Below, in pieces: positions 23,019 through 32,031 of a stretch of DNA of 64,000 nucleotides. The DNA is from Chloroflexota bacterium (GTDB taxonomy: Bacteria > Chloroflexota > UBA11872). Within the stretch, counting starts at the first letter, position 1. Every line of letters starts with the position of its first letter. Where the stretch lies: positions 1 to 64,000 of the forward strand of contig JAJECS010000007.1 of NCBI GenBank assembly GCA_022821905.1, in the 5' to 3' direction. The translations under genes were made by a program, and so were the position numbers. Below the pieces are notes generated by a model. It saw only the letters and a list, made by a program, of their open reading frames with translations. It searched no databases and was not told where the DNA came from.

Positions 23019-25412
23019 TTACCGCGCCCGTGCGCCTTCGCGTGAAACCGCGATCACGCCGCGGACGGTTTCGACGCGCCGCAGCAGGCGGGCCAGTTGC
23101 GCCACGCTGCGCAGGGCCACGGTGAGCCGGAACGTGGCCTCGTGCCGCCGGTTCGTCCGCACCGACATGGTGGCGATGTTGAGGCCTTCTTCGCGGATGA
23201 TGCCGGTGATGTCGTGCGTCAGCCCCTCGCGGTCGTGCGCCACCACGCGGATGCTGACCGGCAAGCTCTGGGAATCGTCCTCGATCCAGCGCACCGGCAC
23301 GCGCGTGTCGGCCGTGCCCAACAGCTCGCGGCAGTTGCGGCGGTGCACCTCCACCGCGCCGTTCGTGGCCACGCCCTCGATGCGTCGGCCGGGCCGCGGC
23401 GTGCAGCAACTCGCCAGACGCACGGGCAGGTCGGAGTCGGTCTCGACCAGCCGGTCGGCCCACGACACGGGTACCAGGCGCTCGGGCTCGGACACGTTGC
23501 GCACGTTGGCGCAGTTGCGGCGGTGGATGCTGACTCCGTGCCCGCGGGTGATGAACCCCGTGATCTCGTCACCGGGCAGGGGGTTGCAGCACGCCGCGAC
23601 GCGCGTGAGCAGATTGCCGGCGCCCAGCACATTGACCAGCGGCTGCACCTCGCGCCGCTCGTCCGGTTCCAGCGTTTCCGGCAGCTCCGGCTCCGCCACT
23701 TCCGGGGTGAGCCGCAGCCGCGTCACGACCTGGTGCACGGTGGTGGCGCCGTAGCCGACGCCGGCCAGCAGGCTCTCGACGTCCAGGTAGCCCAGCGACG
23801 TGGCAATCGCCTTCAGGTCGGCGTCCGGCACGTTCGCGACCCCGCCCTGACCGACCCGCCGCAGTTCACGGTCGAGCAGCGCGCGGCCCGAGACGACGTT
23901 TTCGGCCTTTTCGTGCCGCTTGAACCAGCGCCGAATCTTGTCCCGGGCATGCGCCGTGCGCACCTGCGACAGCCACGCCCGGCTCGGCCCCTTGCTGCTG
24001 GTGCTCGTCAGGATTTCCACCACGTCGCCGTTCTCCAGCTCGTGGTCCAGCGGCACCAGGCGGCGGTTGACCTTGGCCCCGATGCAGGAGTGGCCCACGT
24101 CGCTGTGAATGCGATACGCAAAGTCCAGCGGCGTGCTGCCGATGGGAAAGTCCTTGACCTCGCCCTTCGGCGTGAACACGAACACGGTGTCGCTGAAGAA
24201 GTCGGTCTTGACGGCGTCCACGAAGGCCCCCGCCGAGTCGCCGTCCTCCTGCCAGCTGAGGATCTGTCGAATCCACGCCAGCTTGTCCAGGAAGGCCTCC
24301 GGCCCCAGCGGCCCGCCCTCCTTGTAGCGCCAGTGGGCCGCCACGCCGTACTCCGCGTTCTGATGCATCTCGCGGGTGCGGATCTGCACTTCGACCGGCT
24401 TGCCGTCGGGCCCCAGCACGGCGGTATGCAGCGACTGGTAGCCGTTTTCCTTGGGCGCCGAGATGTAGTCGTCGAACTCAACCGGGATATGTCGCCAGGC
24501 GCCGTGCACCACGCCCAGTGCGCCGTAGCAATCCTGCTGGGAGTTCACGATCACGCGGATGGCCAGGATGTCGTAGATCGACTCGCGGTCGGCGCCCTTG
24601 CGCCGGATCTTCCGCTCGATGCTGTAGATGTGCTTGACCCGGCTCTGGATATGGGCGTCGATGCCCGCCTCGTCCAGTCCGCGGCGCAGCTGCTCCTGCA
24701 CCTCGGCGATGGCGGCCTCTCGCGCGCGCCGCTCGGCCAGCAGCCAGCGGGCCAGGTCGCGGTAGCGGTCGGGATCCAGCAGCTTGAGCGCGTAGTCCTC
24801 GAGCTGCCAGCGCCATTCCTCGATGCCGAGCCGCCCGGCCAGCGGCGCGAAGATCTCGAGCGTTTCCTGCCCGTACCTCGCGCGCTTTTCGGCTGAGTAG
24901 ACCCAGGCCGTGCGCACGTTGTGCAGCCGGTCGGCGAGCTTGATCAGCACCACGCGCACGTCGCGCGCCATGGCCAGCAGCACCTTGCGCAGGTTCTGGG
25001 CCTGCTGCTCGTCCAGGCTCGCCACGGTGACGCGCTCCAGCTTGGTCACCCCGTCGACAAGCTCGGCCACCCCGCTCCCGAACTGCCGCCGGATCACGTC
25101 CAGGCTCAGGCTCGTGTCCTCCACCGCGTCGTGCAGCAGACCGGCGGCGACCGTGTCGGCGTCGAGGTGCAGTTCGGCCACCAGCATGGCCACCGCCAGC
25201 ACGTGCTGGATGTACGGCTCGCCGGACAGCCGCTTCTGCGGCGCGTGCGCCCGCTCGGCGGCGTCGTAAGCGCGGCGGATGAGCTCGTCGGCTTCCGGCT
25301 GATCGTCGGCCGGGGTGTAGGCGGCAACCCGCTCCAGCAGCTCGTCGATGGCCAGCGCGGGCGTATCCGCGCTCACCATCGGCGCCAGCGTGGCCGTCAC
25401 GGATACCGGCAT
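23019..25412 (-). CDS. rel: Bifunctional (p)ppGpp synthetase/hydrolase (RelA/SpoT family)
   Basis: This 797-residue stringent-response enzyme has all the expected parts. The HD hydrolase domain has His70, HD at 94-95 and ED at 98-99 (LLHDAVEDT). The synthetase domain has RVKHIYSIERKIRRK and VEVQIRTREMHQNAEYGVAAHW. The TGS domain follows with VFVFTPKGEVKDFPIGSTPLDF. The zinc-finger domain has AACCNPLPGDEITG, near residue 608. A second copy of that motif follows near residue 669 (ASCCTPRPGRRIEG with HRRNC), and then a C-terminal ACT domain. The doubled motif is not usual. The enzyme senses starvation at the ribosome and sets alarmone levels. It is followed after 12 bases by recJ in antisense order, the rel end coming last. 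Confidence 0.95.
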   Translation of the reverse strand: MPVSVTATLAPMVSADTPALAIDELLERVAAYTPADDQPEADELIRRAYDAAERAHAPQKRLSGEPYIQHVLAVAMLVAELHLDADTVAAGLLHDAVEDTSLSLDVIRRQFGSGVAELVDGVTKLERVTVASLDEQQAQNLRKVLLAMARDVRVVLIKLADRLHNVRTAWVYSAEKRARYGQETLEIFAPLAGRLGIEEWRWQLEDYALKLLDPDRYRDLARWLLAERRAREAAIAEVQEQLRRGLDEAGIDAHIQSRVKHIYSIERKIRRKGADRESIYDILAIRVIVNSQQDCYGALGVVHGAWRHIPVEFDDYISAPKENGYQSLHTAVLGPDGKPVEVQIRTREMHQNAEYGVAAHWRYKEGGPLGPEAFLDKLAWIRQILSWQEDGDSAGAFVDAVKTDFFSDTVFVFTPKGEVKDFPIGSTPLDFAYRIHSDVGHSCIGAKVNRRLVPLDHELENGDVVEILTSTSSKGPSRAWLSQVRTAHARDKIRRWFKRHEKAENVVSGRALLDRELRRVGQGGVANVPDADLKAIATSLGYLDVESLLAGVGYGATTVHQVVTRLRLTPEVAEPELPETLEPDERREVQPLVNVLGAGNLLTRVAACCNPLPGDEITGFITRGHGVSIHRRNCANVRNVSEPERLVPVSWADRLVETDSDLPVRLASCCTPRPGRRIEGVATNGAVEVHRRNCRELLGTADTRVPVRWIEDDSQSLPVSIRVVAHDREGLTHDITGIIREEGLNIATMSVRTNRRHEATFRLTVALRSVAQLARLLRRVETVRGVIAVSREGARAR

Positions 25413-25424
25413 GCGGCCCCTCCG

Positions 25425-27116
25425 CTAGGTTGCCGCCGTGTGGCGGATATCGTCGATGAGCATTTGCAGCCGCGTCTCGTCGTTGAACGTGCGCAGGTTC
25501 AGACGAAACGCCGCATCGCAGCGCCGGCCCGGCGGCAGCGCGTGGCGCAACTCCGCCTGCCCGAACCAGATGGCTTCCACATCCGCGCCCAGCTCCGCAA
25601 AGCGCAGGACGAGATGCGTCGAGCCCACGACGCGAGTTTCGTCGATCGCTACATTTTCCACCACGAACCGCGGTTCGGCATGCGCCTCGCCGAACGGTCC
25701 CAGTTGCTGGGTCAACTCATAGGTCTCCCAGGTCACCGTGCGCGGATAGACGCGGCAGTCGGCCTCGAGTCGCGGCTGGTCCGGCGCCTGGACCCCCACC
25801 CGCTCCAACTCGCGCGCCAAGCCGTCGCGCAGCGCATCCACGCGCTCGGGCCGCACGGTGAAACCCGCCGCCTGGGCGTGCCCGCCCCAGGCGTCCAGCA
25901 GGTCGGCCTGGGCGCCAAGCACGTCGGCCAGCATCACGCCCTCCGGCGCCCGCGCCGATCCGCGCACGACGCCGTTCACGTGCGCCCCCACGAACGCGGG
26001 CAGCCCCGTCTGCTCCGCCAGCCGGCCCGCCGCCAGCCCAACGACGCCCAGCGGAAACTCGTCGCCGATGGCGAAAACCAGCGGCGCCGCCGGGTCGATC
26101 TGCGCCGCGGCCGCGTCGATCACCAATTGCGTCAGGCGACGCCGCTCGATGTTCAGGTTGTCAAGCTCGTGCGCCAGCGATTCGGCCTCGACGGACTGGC
26201 CGGCTCGCAGCAATTGCAGGGCCAGATCGGCGCGAGCCAGGCGGCCGGCGGCATTCAGTCGCGGCGCATAGCCGAAGGCGATATCGGCGGCGCCAACGCG
26301 TGAAACGGGGCGCCGGGCAATCTCGCCTAGCGCGTGCAGGCCGCGGCGCCGGGTTTGGCGCAGCGCCTCGAGACCCTCGGCCACGAACGTCCGGTTCTCG
26401 TCCCGCAGCGGCGCCATGTCCGCCACGGTGCCCAACGCCACGAGATCGAGGAACTCTTCGGGATACGGCAACTGCTCCGGCATCTCCTCCGCCAGCGCCT
26501 GCACCAGCTTGTAGGCCACGCCCACGCCGGAGAGCCCGGGAAACGGATATGCGCCGCCCGGCTGATTGGGATTCAGCACCGCCACCGCGCCGGCGTCGGC
26601 GCCGTCGCCCATGTGGTGGTCCGTGACGATGGTGTCGATCCCGAGGGACCGTGCGCGCGCAATCTCATCGCCGCCGCCGATTCCGCAGTCCACCGTCACC
26701 ATGAGACCCGGTCCCTGCGCGCCGATCGCGTCAATGGCGTCGTGGTTGAGGCCGTAGCCCTCGGTCAGCCGCTCCGGAATGTAGGGCGTGACCGCGGCGC
26801 CCAGCATTTCGAACGTCTCCAGCAGCAGCGCCGTGCCGGTGACGCCGTCGACGTCGTAGTCGCCGTAGACGTAGACGCGCTCGCCCTGCGCGACCGCCTG
26901 CTCCACGCGCGCCACCGCCACGTCCATGCCATCGAGCAGGTAGGGATCGTGCGGCGGCAGCGGACCGTCCAGAAACTCGCGGATTCCCGCCTCGTCGCCG
27001 TAGCCCCGGTTGTGTAGCAGCTGCACCGCCAACGGTGGAATGTCTCCCAGCCGCGCAAAGAGCTCCTTCGGCGCGCGGCGGCGGATGTCCCACACCGAGC
27101 CGGTGAGGCTGCTCAT
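25425..27116 (-). CDS. recJ: Single-stranded-DNA-specific exonuclease RecJ
   Basis: This 563-residue DHH-family nuclease degrades single-stranded DNA 5'-3' in recombination and repair. Its motifs are GDYDVDG (85-91), VDCGI (142-146), TDHH (165-168), PGLSGVGVAYKL and the DHHA1 domain with GHAQAAGFTV. The OB-like C-terminal domain ends the protein. The ATG at 27116 is chosen because the frame upstream has no family similarity. It lies directly upstream of rel and is probably co-transcribed with it. Confidence 0.93.
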   Translation of the reverse strand: MSSLTGSVWDIRRRAPKELFARLGDIPPLAVQLLHNRGYGDEAGIREFLDGPLPPHDPYLLDGMDVAVARVEQAVAQGERVYVYGDYDVDGVTGTALLLETFEMLGAAVTPYIPERLTEGYGLNHDAIDAIGAQGPGLMVTVDCGIGGGDEIARARSLGIDTIVTDHHMGDGADAGAVAVLNPNQPGGAYPFPGLSGVGVAYKLVQALAEEMPEQLPYPEEFLDLVALGTVADMAPLRDENRTFVAEGLEALRQTRRRGLHALGEIARRPVSRVGAADIAFGYAPRLNAAGRLARADLALQLLRAGQSVEAESLAHELDNLNIERRRLTQLVIDAAAAQIDPAAPLVFAIGDEFPLGVVGLAAGRLAEQTGLPAFVGAHVNGVVRGSARAPEGVMLADVLGAQADLLDAWGGHAQAAGFTVRPERVDALRDGLARELERVGVQAPDQPRLEADCRVYPRTVTWETYELTQQLGPFGEAHAEPRFVVENVAIDETRVVGSTHLVLRFAELGADVEAIWFGQAELRHALPPGRRCDAAFRLNLRTFNDETRLQMLIDDIRHTAAT

Positions 27117-27601
27117 GCCGAGTATCCAAAGTGCGGCATGGAGCCTAGGGTACTCCTGAATCGTCCGTGGAGGGTCCTCAACCATGCCGACAGCTACCCA
27201 GCCGCCCGTCCAGCCCCGATGGGCGCATCCAGGCTTTCAGCATCCTCGCCGCTGACGGCACGAGCAACCCGGACGACGGCCTACTGTCTGTCCCCCATGC
27301 GCGGCAGTGCCTCCACACGCCGCACATTGCCTGGCTTCCTGCCACCCTGAGCCCCGCGAGTACAGTAAACTCGCCACCGCCGACAGATGCCGGGATTGCC
27401 TGACGAGCGGCGTTGCCGTCCGCGACCAGAGCGATGCGAATACCTGCGGAGGAGTTCGCCAATGCCGCGTGTACGTGCCGTGCGGACAGGTATCGGTCTG
27501 GCATCACGTTCCAGCAGCCAGGCATTCTCCTCGCGAGTCAATGCAAGTTAACTTCCATCGCCAATTGAAGTTCCGAATCACGATATGGACACCATAGATT
27601 A
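27117..27601. other. Intergenic, no gene seen
   Basis: This 485-base stretch lies between recJ and the methyltransferase gene. Composition shifts from GC-rich to visibly more AT-rich after about 27,540. I see no ribosome-binding site with a plausible protein and no RNA gene. The shift probably marks one edge of an imported segment. Confidence 0.4.
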
Positions 27602-28357
27602 ATGCAAAACTATCTACCAGACACCATTCCTAGTGAAGATGAGATGCAACCGTCGACCGATATCAGCCTCGTTACTCACCCGTCGATTTGGGAGTTTATT
27701 CGCGAGCGGCTCAACTCGGGCGGCCTTGTTCTCGACGTGGGATGCGGCAATGGAGCGTTCTTGTGGAACGTTGAACACTGCACTTCATCGAAGGCGTACG
27801 GTATGGATCTTTCAGATACCAGAACAGGTATGGCGGCGGCCATCGTCGGAAACGGAAGAATTGTCAAAGCCGACGGAGCACGGGCACCATTCCCTCCGAA
27901 ATCTTTTGATGTTATCGCTTGCTTTCAGGTCATCGAGCATATTGTAGATCGACCAGGTTTTCTCGCCGGACTCTATACGATGCTCAAACCAGGCGGCATG
28001 CTAGTTATTAGCTCTGTTCGACGCGGTAAGTATCGCTGGTACTACCTGCGTAATAACGATGGAGAGATTGTCCTAGATAAGGGGCATGTACACGAGTTTA
28101 GCTCCCTCGCTGAGTTTAGCCTGCTCATAGAGTCTCCGGACACTTGTCATTCCCTATCGATCGTTCGTGCTTTCGAATATCGGGTCCGCTTTTCCCCGCT
28201 GGATTTTGTTCTCAAACGGCTACATCGGCGATTTCGCACCCGCTTTACGCGAACGGTGGCCGCCAGCCGAATGGGGACAGCCTTGCGAAAGGCGACACGA
28301 ATCCCCGTACCTGGGTATTTCAGCACGGATGTGGTGGCGATGCGAAGGGACGGATGA
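27602..28357 (+). CDS. SAM-dependent methyltransferase (class I, Methyltransf_11 type)
   Basis: This 251-residue methyltransferase has the SAM-binding motif LVLDVGCGNGAFLW near residue 40, an acidic residue in GMDLS, and FDVIACFQVIEHI with MLKPGGMLVISSVRRG as later motifs. Its codons (TTT, GAA, AAT, ATT, TCG mixed) and base composition are clearly more AT-rich than those of its neighbours, so horizontal transfer is likely. The C-terminal 60 residues are basic. The substrate is unknown; such enzymes often sit in surface-polysaccharide clusters. The ATG at 27602 has no clear ribosome-binding site. Confidence 0.8.
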   Translation: MQNYLPDTIPSEDEMQPSTDISLVTHPSIWEFIRERLNSGGLVLDVGCGNGAFLWNVEHCTSSKAYGMDLSDTRTGMAAAIVGNGRIVKADGARAPFPPKSFDVIACFQVIEHIVDRPGFLAGLYTMLKPGGMLVISSVRRGKYRWYYLRNNDGEIVLDKGHVHEFSSLAEFSLLIESPDTCHSLSIVRAFEYRVRFSPLDFVLKRLHRRFRTRFTRTVAASRMGTALRKATRIPVPGYFSTDVVAMRRDG

Positions 28358-28451
28358 GGCAAGGTTTGGGGATGAGCGACTTCAACCGATCCTGCATCAC
28401 CTAGACGATCAACTGGCCCGATCCCGACACGGTCCAAGCTTGTCCCGACGT

Positions 28452-29954
28452 CTACGCCGCCGCCTCGCGCTGGCCGATCACCTGATCGAACGTCCGCACC
28501 GTCGCCGCCTTCGGCGGCGGCGTGAGGAGTGCAACCGCAACGGCCGTGAGCAGGCCCGCCACGAATCCTGGGGTGGCCGGGTGGATGTCCATCACGCCGC
28601 CCGGACCTCCGGACGACACCCACCAGATCGAGGACACGAGCGTGCCGGTCACGATCGCCGCGCCCGCGCCCCACAGGTTGAAGCGGCGCCAGTAGAGCGC
28701 CAGGATCGTCACGGGCCCGAAGGCGGCGCCCATGCCGCCCCAGGCATACGTGACCAGCTGCAACACCGACTCCTGGGCCACCAGCGCCAGCACCGCGGCC
28801 ACAATGCCGATCACCACCAGCAAGCCGCGCCCGATCCACACACGCGCGTAGGCCGCGCGCGAGTAGGTCAGCCGTCGGATCACCGGCACGTCGTCCGCGG
28901 CGACGGCCGAGGCCAAGAGCAGCTGCGAGTCCGCCGTGCTCATGACCGCCGCGATCAGCGTGGTCATCAGCAGGCCGGTGATGACCGGATGGAAGAACGC
29001 CACCGCCACCACCAGATAGATCCGCTCCGGGTCCGCCACGGCTTCGAGCAAGTCCATCTCCGTCAGCGCGGGGAGCGCGATGACGCCCAACACCACCGCC
29101 GTCGTATACATCAACGCGATCCAAATCGTGCCTATGCTCCGCCCCGCCGGAATGCTCGACTCGCCTTCTATCGCCATGAATCGCTGCAGGATTCGCTGCG
29201 AGCCAAAGAATCCCAGGCCCCACCCGACCGCCGACAGCAGCATGACCGGCGTGATGGGGTTGTTGTCGGGATCGGTCAGCGGATTCCAGAATCCCGGCGT
29301 GTCGGAACCCGCGCGCAGCAACGAATCGCCGGCGACCACAATCAGCGTCAGCGGCACGATCATAAAGCCAACCAGCATCAACACGGATTGAAAGACATCG
29401 GTGCGGGACACGGCCAGGAATCCGCCGATGAAGGTGTAAGACGCGACGGCAATCAATGTGATCAGGATGCCGGGCGTGTACTCGACGCCAAATTCGGATT
29501 CCAGCAGCTTGGCGCCCGCGACCAATCCCGAGCTTATGTAGAAGATCACGAAGAGAATCGTCAGCAGCGCGGCCAGCGTGCGCAGGACGTGCGACGTGTC
29601 GCCAAACCGTTTCTCGAGGAACTCCGGCAGGGTCAGCGCGTCGTCGGCTGCGACCGTGTAGCGGCGCAGCCGCTTCGCCACCACGGTCCAGCAGATCCAG
29701 CTGCCGGCGACCAGGGCGACGACGGTCCACAGGTGGGTCACTCCGCCGGCAAAGGCCAGCGCAGGCAGCGCCAGGATCGTCCAGGCGCTGGTCGTCGAGG
29801 AGCTGGCGCTCAGGGCCGTGGTGAAGCTGCTGAGCTGGCGTCCTCCGAGCACATAGTCCGACATCGCGCGCATGCGCCGGGCGCGAAACACCGCGATGCC
29901 GATGAGCACCGCGAAATAGCCGATGAAGACCGCGAGTACCCAGGCATCCATCAT
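28452..29954 (-). CDS. Sodium/solute symporter (SSS family, PutP-like)
   Basis: This 500-residue protein has about 13 transmembrane helices. Features of the family are the N-terminal DYVLGGRQLSSFTTALSASSSTTSAW, which includes the Na+-binding helix, VVAKRLRRYT, and MSTADSQLLLASAVAADDV in helix 8. It should co-transport a small solute such as proline, a sugar or a carboxylate with sodium. It is divergent from the two unknown tandem genes, with which it may share regulation. The start is ATG 29954 or 29951. Confidence 0.88.
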   Translation of the reverse strand: MMDAWVLAVFIGYFAVLIGIAVFRARRMRAMSDYVLGGRQLSSFTTALSASSSTTSAWTILALPALAFAGGVTHLWTVVALVAGSWICWTVVAKRLRRYTVAADDALTLPEFLEKRFGDTSHVLRTLAALLTILFVIFYISSGLVAGAKLLESEFGVEYTPGILITLIAVASYTFIGGFLAVSRTDVFQSVLMLVGFMIVPLTLIVVAGDSLLRAGSDTPGFWNPLTDPDNNPITPVMLLSAVGWGLGFFGSQRILQRFMAIEGESSIPAGRSIGTIWIALMYTTAVVLGVIALPALTEMDLLEAVADPERIYLVVAVAFFHPVITGLLMTTLIAAVMSTADSQLLLASAVAADDVPVIRRLTYSRAAYARVWIGRGLLVVIGIVAAVLALVAQESVLQLVTYAWGGMGAAFGPVTILALYWRRFNLWGAGAAIVTGTLVSSIWWVSSGGPGGVMDIHPATPGFVAGLLTAVAVALLTPPPKAATVRTFDQVIGQREAAA

Positions 29955-30110
29955 GGCTTTGGCTTACCGACGGTCAGCGGGTCCGCTTTATTCCGAGCGG
30001 TCAGGCTATCCAAGGTCATCGCCGATATCAATCGCACCTTCGGCTAAGCTCGGCGCGGCAGCACGGCGGGACACTGCCTGGAGCATGCGCCCGGTTTGGC
30101 CGACCTCGAC

Positions 30111-30962
30111 ATGATCGACTTCAACCGCTCCTTCGCCACCTGGACCATCGATTGGGCGGAGCCCGACCCGGTCTATGCCTACGCCGGAGGATTCGTCGGC
30201 GAGACGGGCGAGGCCACGACCAGCCGGCTCCAGGTCGACGCCGCCTGCGAGATCGTCGATGAGGCGCGGGGGACGGCCTGCACGATCTATCTGACCGCGC
30301 CCTGCCGCTCCGAGTTCATCATCGCCGATGAGAACCTGTTTCAGGTACCCAACGGTGAGTACCGCGCGGCGGTCAGCGACGGGTTCACGGTTCCCATTGC
30401 CACCGAGCCCAGCTGGGAGACCGAGGGCGCGCGTCGGCAGCCCATCGCGGCGAGCTTCGCGGAGCTTGCCATCGACGTGCGCACCTGCGAAGGCGCCGTT
30501 CTGGCATCGGACGACGCCGTCGTGGCCGCCTCGCTCGCGGGCGACCGCCTCAACGCCCGGTCCACCTACCGCGACGAGGCGCACGGCCTGACCGTGACCG
30601 TCGAATACCCGATCAAACTCATCAACCTGCACGCCGGCGGCGGACGCTATCAGGTGTGCACCGGCGCGGTGGCGCTCCCCGATCTGACGACCTGGGACGG
30701 CGCGGGAGTCGACCGCGTGTTCGTGGCCCACGCGGCATTCACCGCCGACGACCACGTGGAGTTCATCCTGCGACGCAGCATCGAGGTGGCCGAGCACGAG
30801 CTGTCCTGGGCGGCAGCCGTGCGGGGGCGCGATCGGTACCGGCGGCGCGACTCCAGTGAGCCGGTCGATCGGCCCCGACCCCGCGCCGCCGGCTACCACG
30901 AAACCTGGGAGCTGGCGGCGGACAACGCCATCCTGCGGGCATGCCACGAGCCGCGCCGGTGA
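30111..30962 (+). CDS. Uncharacterised protein, tandem paralog A
   Basis: I do not recognise this family. The protein is 283 residues. It begins MIDFNRSFATWTIDW and has probable beta-rich segments: FIIADENLFQVPNGEYRAAV, HGLTVTVEYPIKLIN and GAVALPDLTTWDGAGVDRVF. No signal peptide or membrane segment is seen. The start was chosen by alignment with paralog B (both start M/V-IDF-x-RS) over a TTG 15 bases earlier. Its stop overlaps the GTG start of paralog B. It may be an enzyme or binding protein for the solute imported by the divergent symporter; that is a context guess. Confidence 0.65.
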   Translation: MIDFNRSFATWTIDWAEPDPVYAYAGGFVGETGEATTSRLQVDAACEIVDEARGTACTIYLTAPCRSEFIIADENLFQVPNGEYRAAVSDGFTVPIATEPSWETEGARRQPIAASFAELAIDVRTCEGAVLASDDAVVAASLAGDRLNARSTYRDEAHGLTVTVEYPIKLINLHAGGGRYQVCTGAVALPDLTTWDGAGVDRVFVAHAAFTADDHVEFILRRSIEVAEHELSWAAAVRGRDRYRRRDSSEPVDRPRPRAAGYHETWELAADNAILRACHEPRR

Positions 30963-31810
30963 TCGACTTCGCCCGCTCGCACTTCACCTGGGACCACCTG
31001 CCCCACGAGCCGGACCCCGACTACAAGTATCCGGGCGGCTTCGTGGGCGAGCCCGGCGACGCCTACCACGTGCGCATCGGCTACGACGCGGTTTGCACGA
31101 TCAGCCGCGACGACGACGCGCCGCCGCTGGAGATATTTCTGCTCCAGCCCTGCCTGGCCGAATACACCATCGCCGACCGCAACCTGTTCCAGGTTCCCAG
31201 CCAGGAGTTTCGCGTGGCGCTCAGCCGCACGCACGGCATCCCTATCGCCAGGAGCCCGTCAACCGAGCGCGAGCCGGCCGCCGCGACGCCGCACGCGGGC
31301 CGCTTTGCCGGCACGGATTTCACGACCCACGAGGTTCCCGACGCGCGGGTCACGCGTGACACCGGCGAAGTCATGCGGGCGGTCTTGGCCGGCCGGCGCT
31401 TGAACGCCCGCACCACGCACCACGAAAACGCCCTCGGGCTAACGGTCACGCTGGAATACCCCATTCGCACCATCAACATCGAACGCACCAAGGGCGCCTT
31501 TCAGGTCGATACCGGACCGATGGCGCTGCCCGATCTCGCGACGTGGGACGGGGCCACGGTGTCGCGGGTGTTCCTGGCCCACGCGGCCTTTAGCGCCTGG
31601 GACCGCGCCGAGTTCATCTTGCGACGCGAGGTCGAGCCGTTGGCATCCGAGCACTGGTGGTTGGAGGTGCGGGGCCGAGACCGCCGCGCCCTGCGCGACC
31701 CGTCCCAGACGCCTACCGAGCCGCCGCTGCCGCGCCGACCGCCGACGCTCTACAACGAGACGTTGGTCGTGACCGTCCGCAACGAGATTCTCATCGCGCC
31801 CGAGAGTTAG
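30959..31810 (+). CDS. Uncharacterised protein, tandem paralog B
   Basis: This 283-residue paralog of the preceding gene has the same block order: VIDFARSHFTWDHL, YTIADRNLFQVPSQEFRVAL, LGLTVTLEYPIRTIN, and GPMALPDLATWDGATVSRVFLAHAAF (quoted in pieces). The most conserved parts are NLFQVP, the LEYP-x2-x-IN strand and LPDL-x-TWDGA. Translation most likely starts at GTG 30959, overlapping the previous stop (GTGA); an ATG 18 bases upstream is an alternative. The two proteins probably form a heteromer. Function unknown. Confidence 0.65.
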   Translation: MIDFARSHFTWDHLPHEPDPDYKYPGGFVGEPGDAYHVRIGYDAVCTISRDDDAPPLEIFLLQPCLAEYTIADRNLFQVPSQEFRVALSRTHGIPIARSPSTEREPAAATPHAGRFAGTDFTTHEVPDARVTRDTGEVMRAVLAGRRLNARTTHHENALGLTVTLEYPIRTINIERTKGAFQVDTGPMALPDLATWDGATVSRVFLAHAAFSAWDRAEFILRREVEPLASEHWWLEVRGRDRRALRDPSQTPTEPPLPRRPPTLYNETLVVTVRNEILIAPES

Positions 31811-31846
31811 CCGCTCCTAATCTCAAGTTTGAGCGGAATCCGGTGG

Positions 31847-31868
31847 CCCAGGCTGCGCGCAGCCTGGG
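31847..31868. repeat. Palindromic repeat CCCAGGCTGC-GC-GCAGCCTGGG
   Basis: The repeat is a perfect palindrome with 10-bp arms, flanked by CGGTGG on the left. It is the best-preserved copy of the family seen at 2065, 21194 and 36748. It lies 37 bases past the stop of paralog B and may serve as a bidirectional transcript-end hairpin. A worn copy follows at 31965-31993. Confidence 0.75.
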
Positions 31869-31888
31869 AGCTTCAATGACGGCCGGTC

Positions 31889-31951
31889 GGGTCCCTTCTC
31901 CCCGCTGTGGGAGAGGGTTAGAGCCTGCCCCGTACTTGATACGCGGGTGAG
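31889..31951. repeat. Intergenic palindromic repeat of the 'CTCTCCC...GGGAGAGGG' type
   Basis: The stretch includes CCTTCTCCCCGCTGTGGGAGAGGG, here split by its loop, and GCGGGTGAGGGG at the right end. It is related to the element inserted inside the GH127 gene at 16496-16532. It is noncoding here. Confidence 0.6.
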
Positions 31952-32031
31952 GGGTTTGGCCGATCCCACGCTGCACGCGGCGCGGGCCACCGGACGGAGC
32001 GCAGCGGGCCGTATTCCGCGGCAGCCCGCCG

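Noticed and set aside
23097-24896. 600-residue plus-strand frame opposite rel
   Set aside because: It is a shadow of a conserved Rel enzyme on the other strand.
28167-30047. 626-residue plus-strand frame opposite the symporter
   Set aside because: It is low-complexity Arg/His/Gln-rich, while the minus strand encodes a clear SSS transporter.
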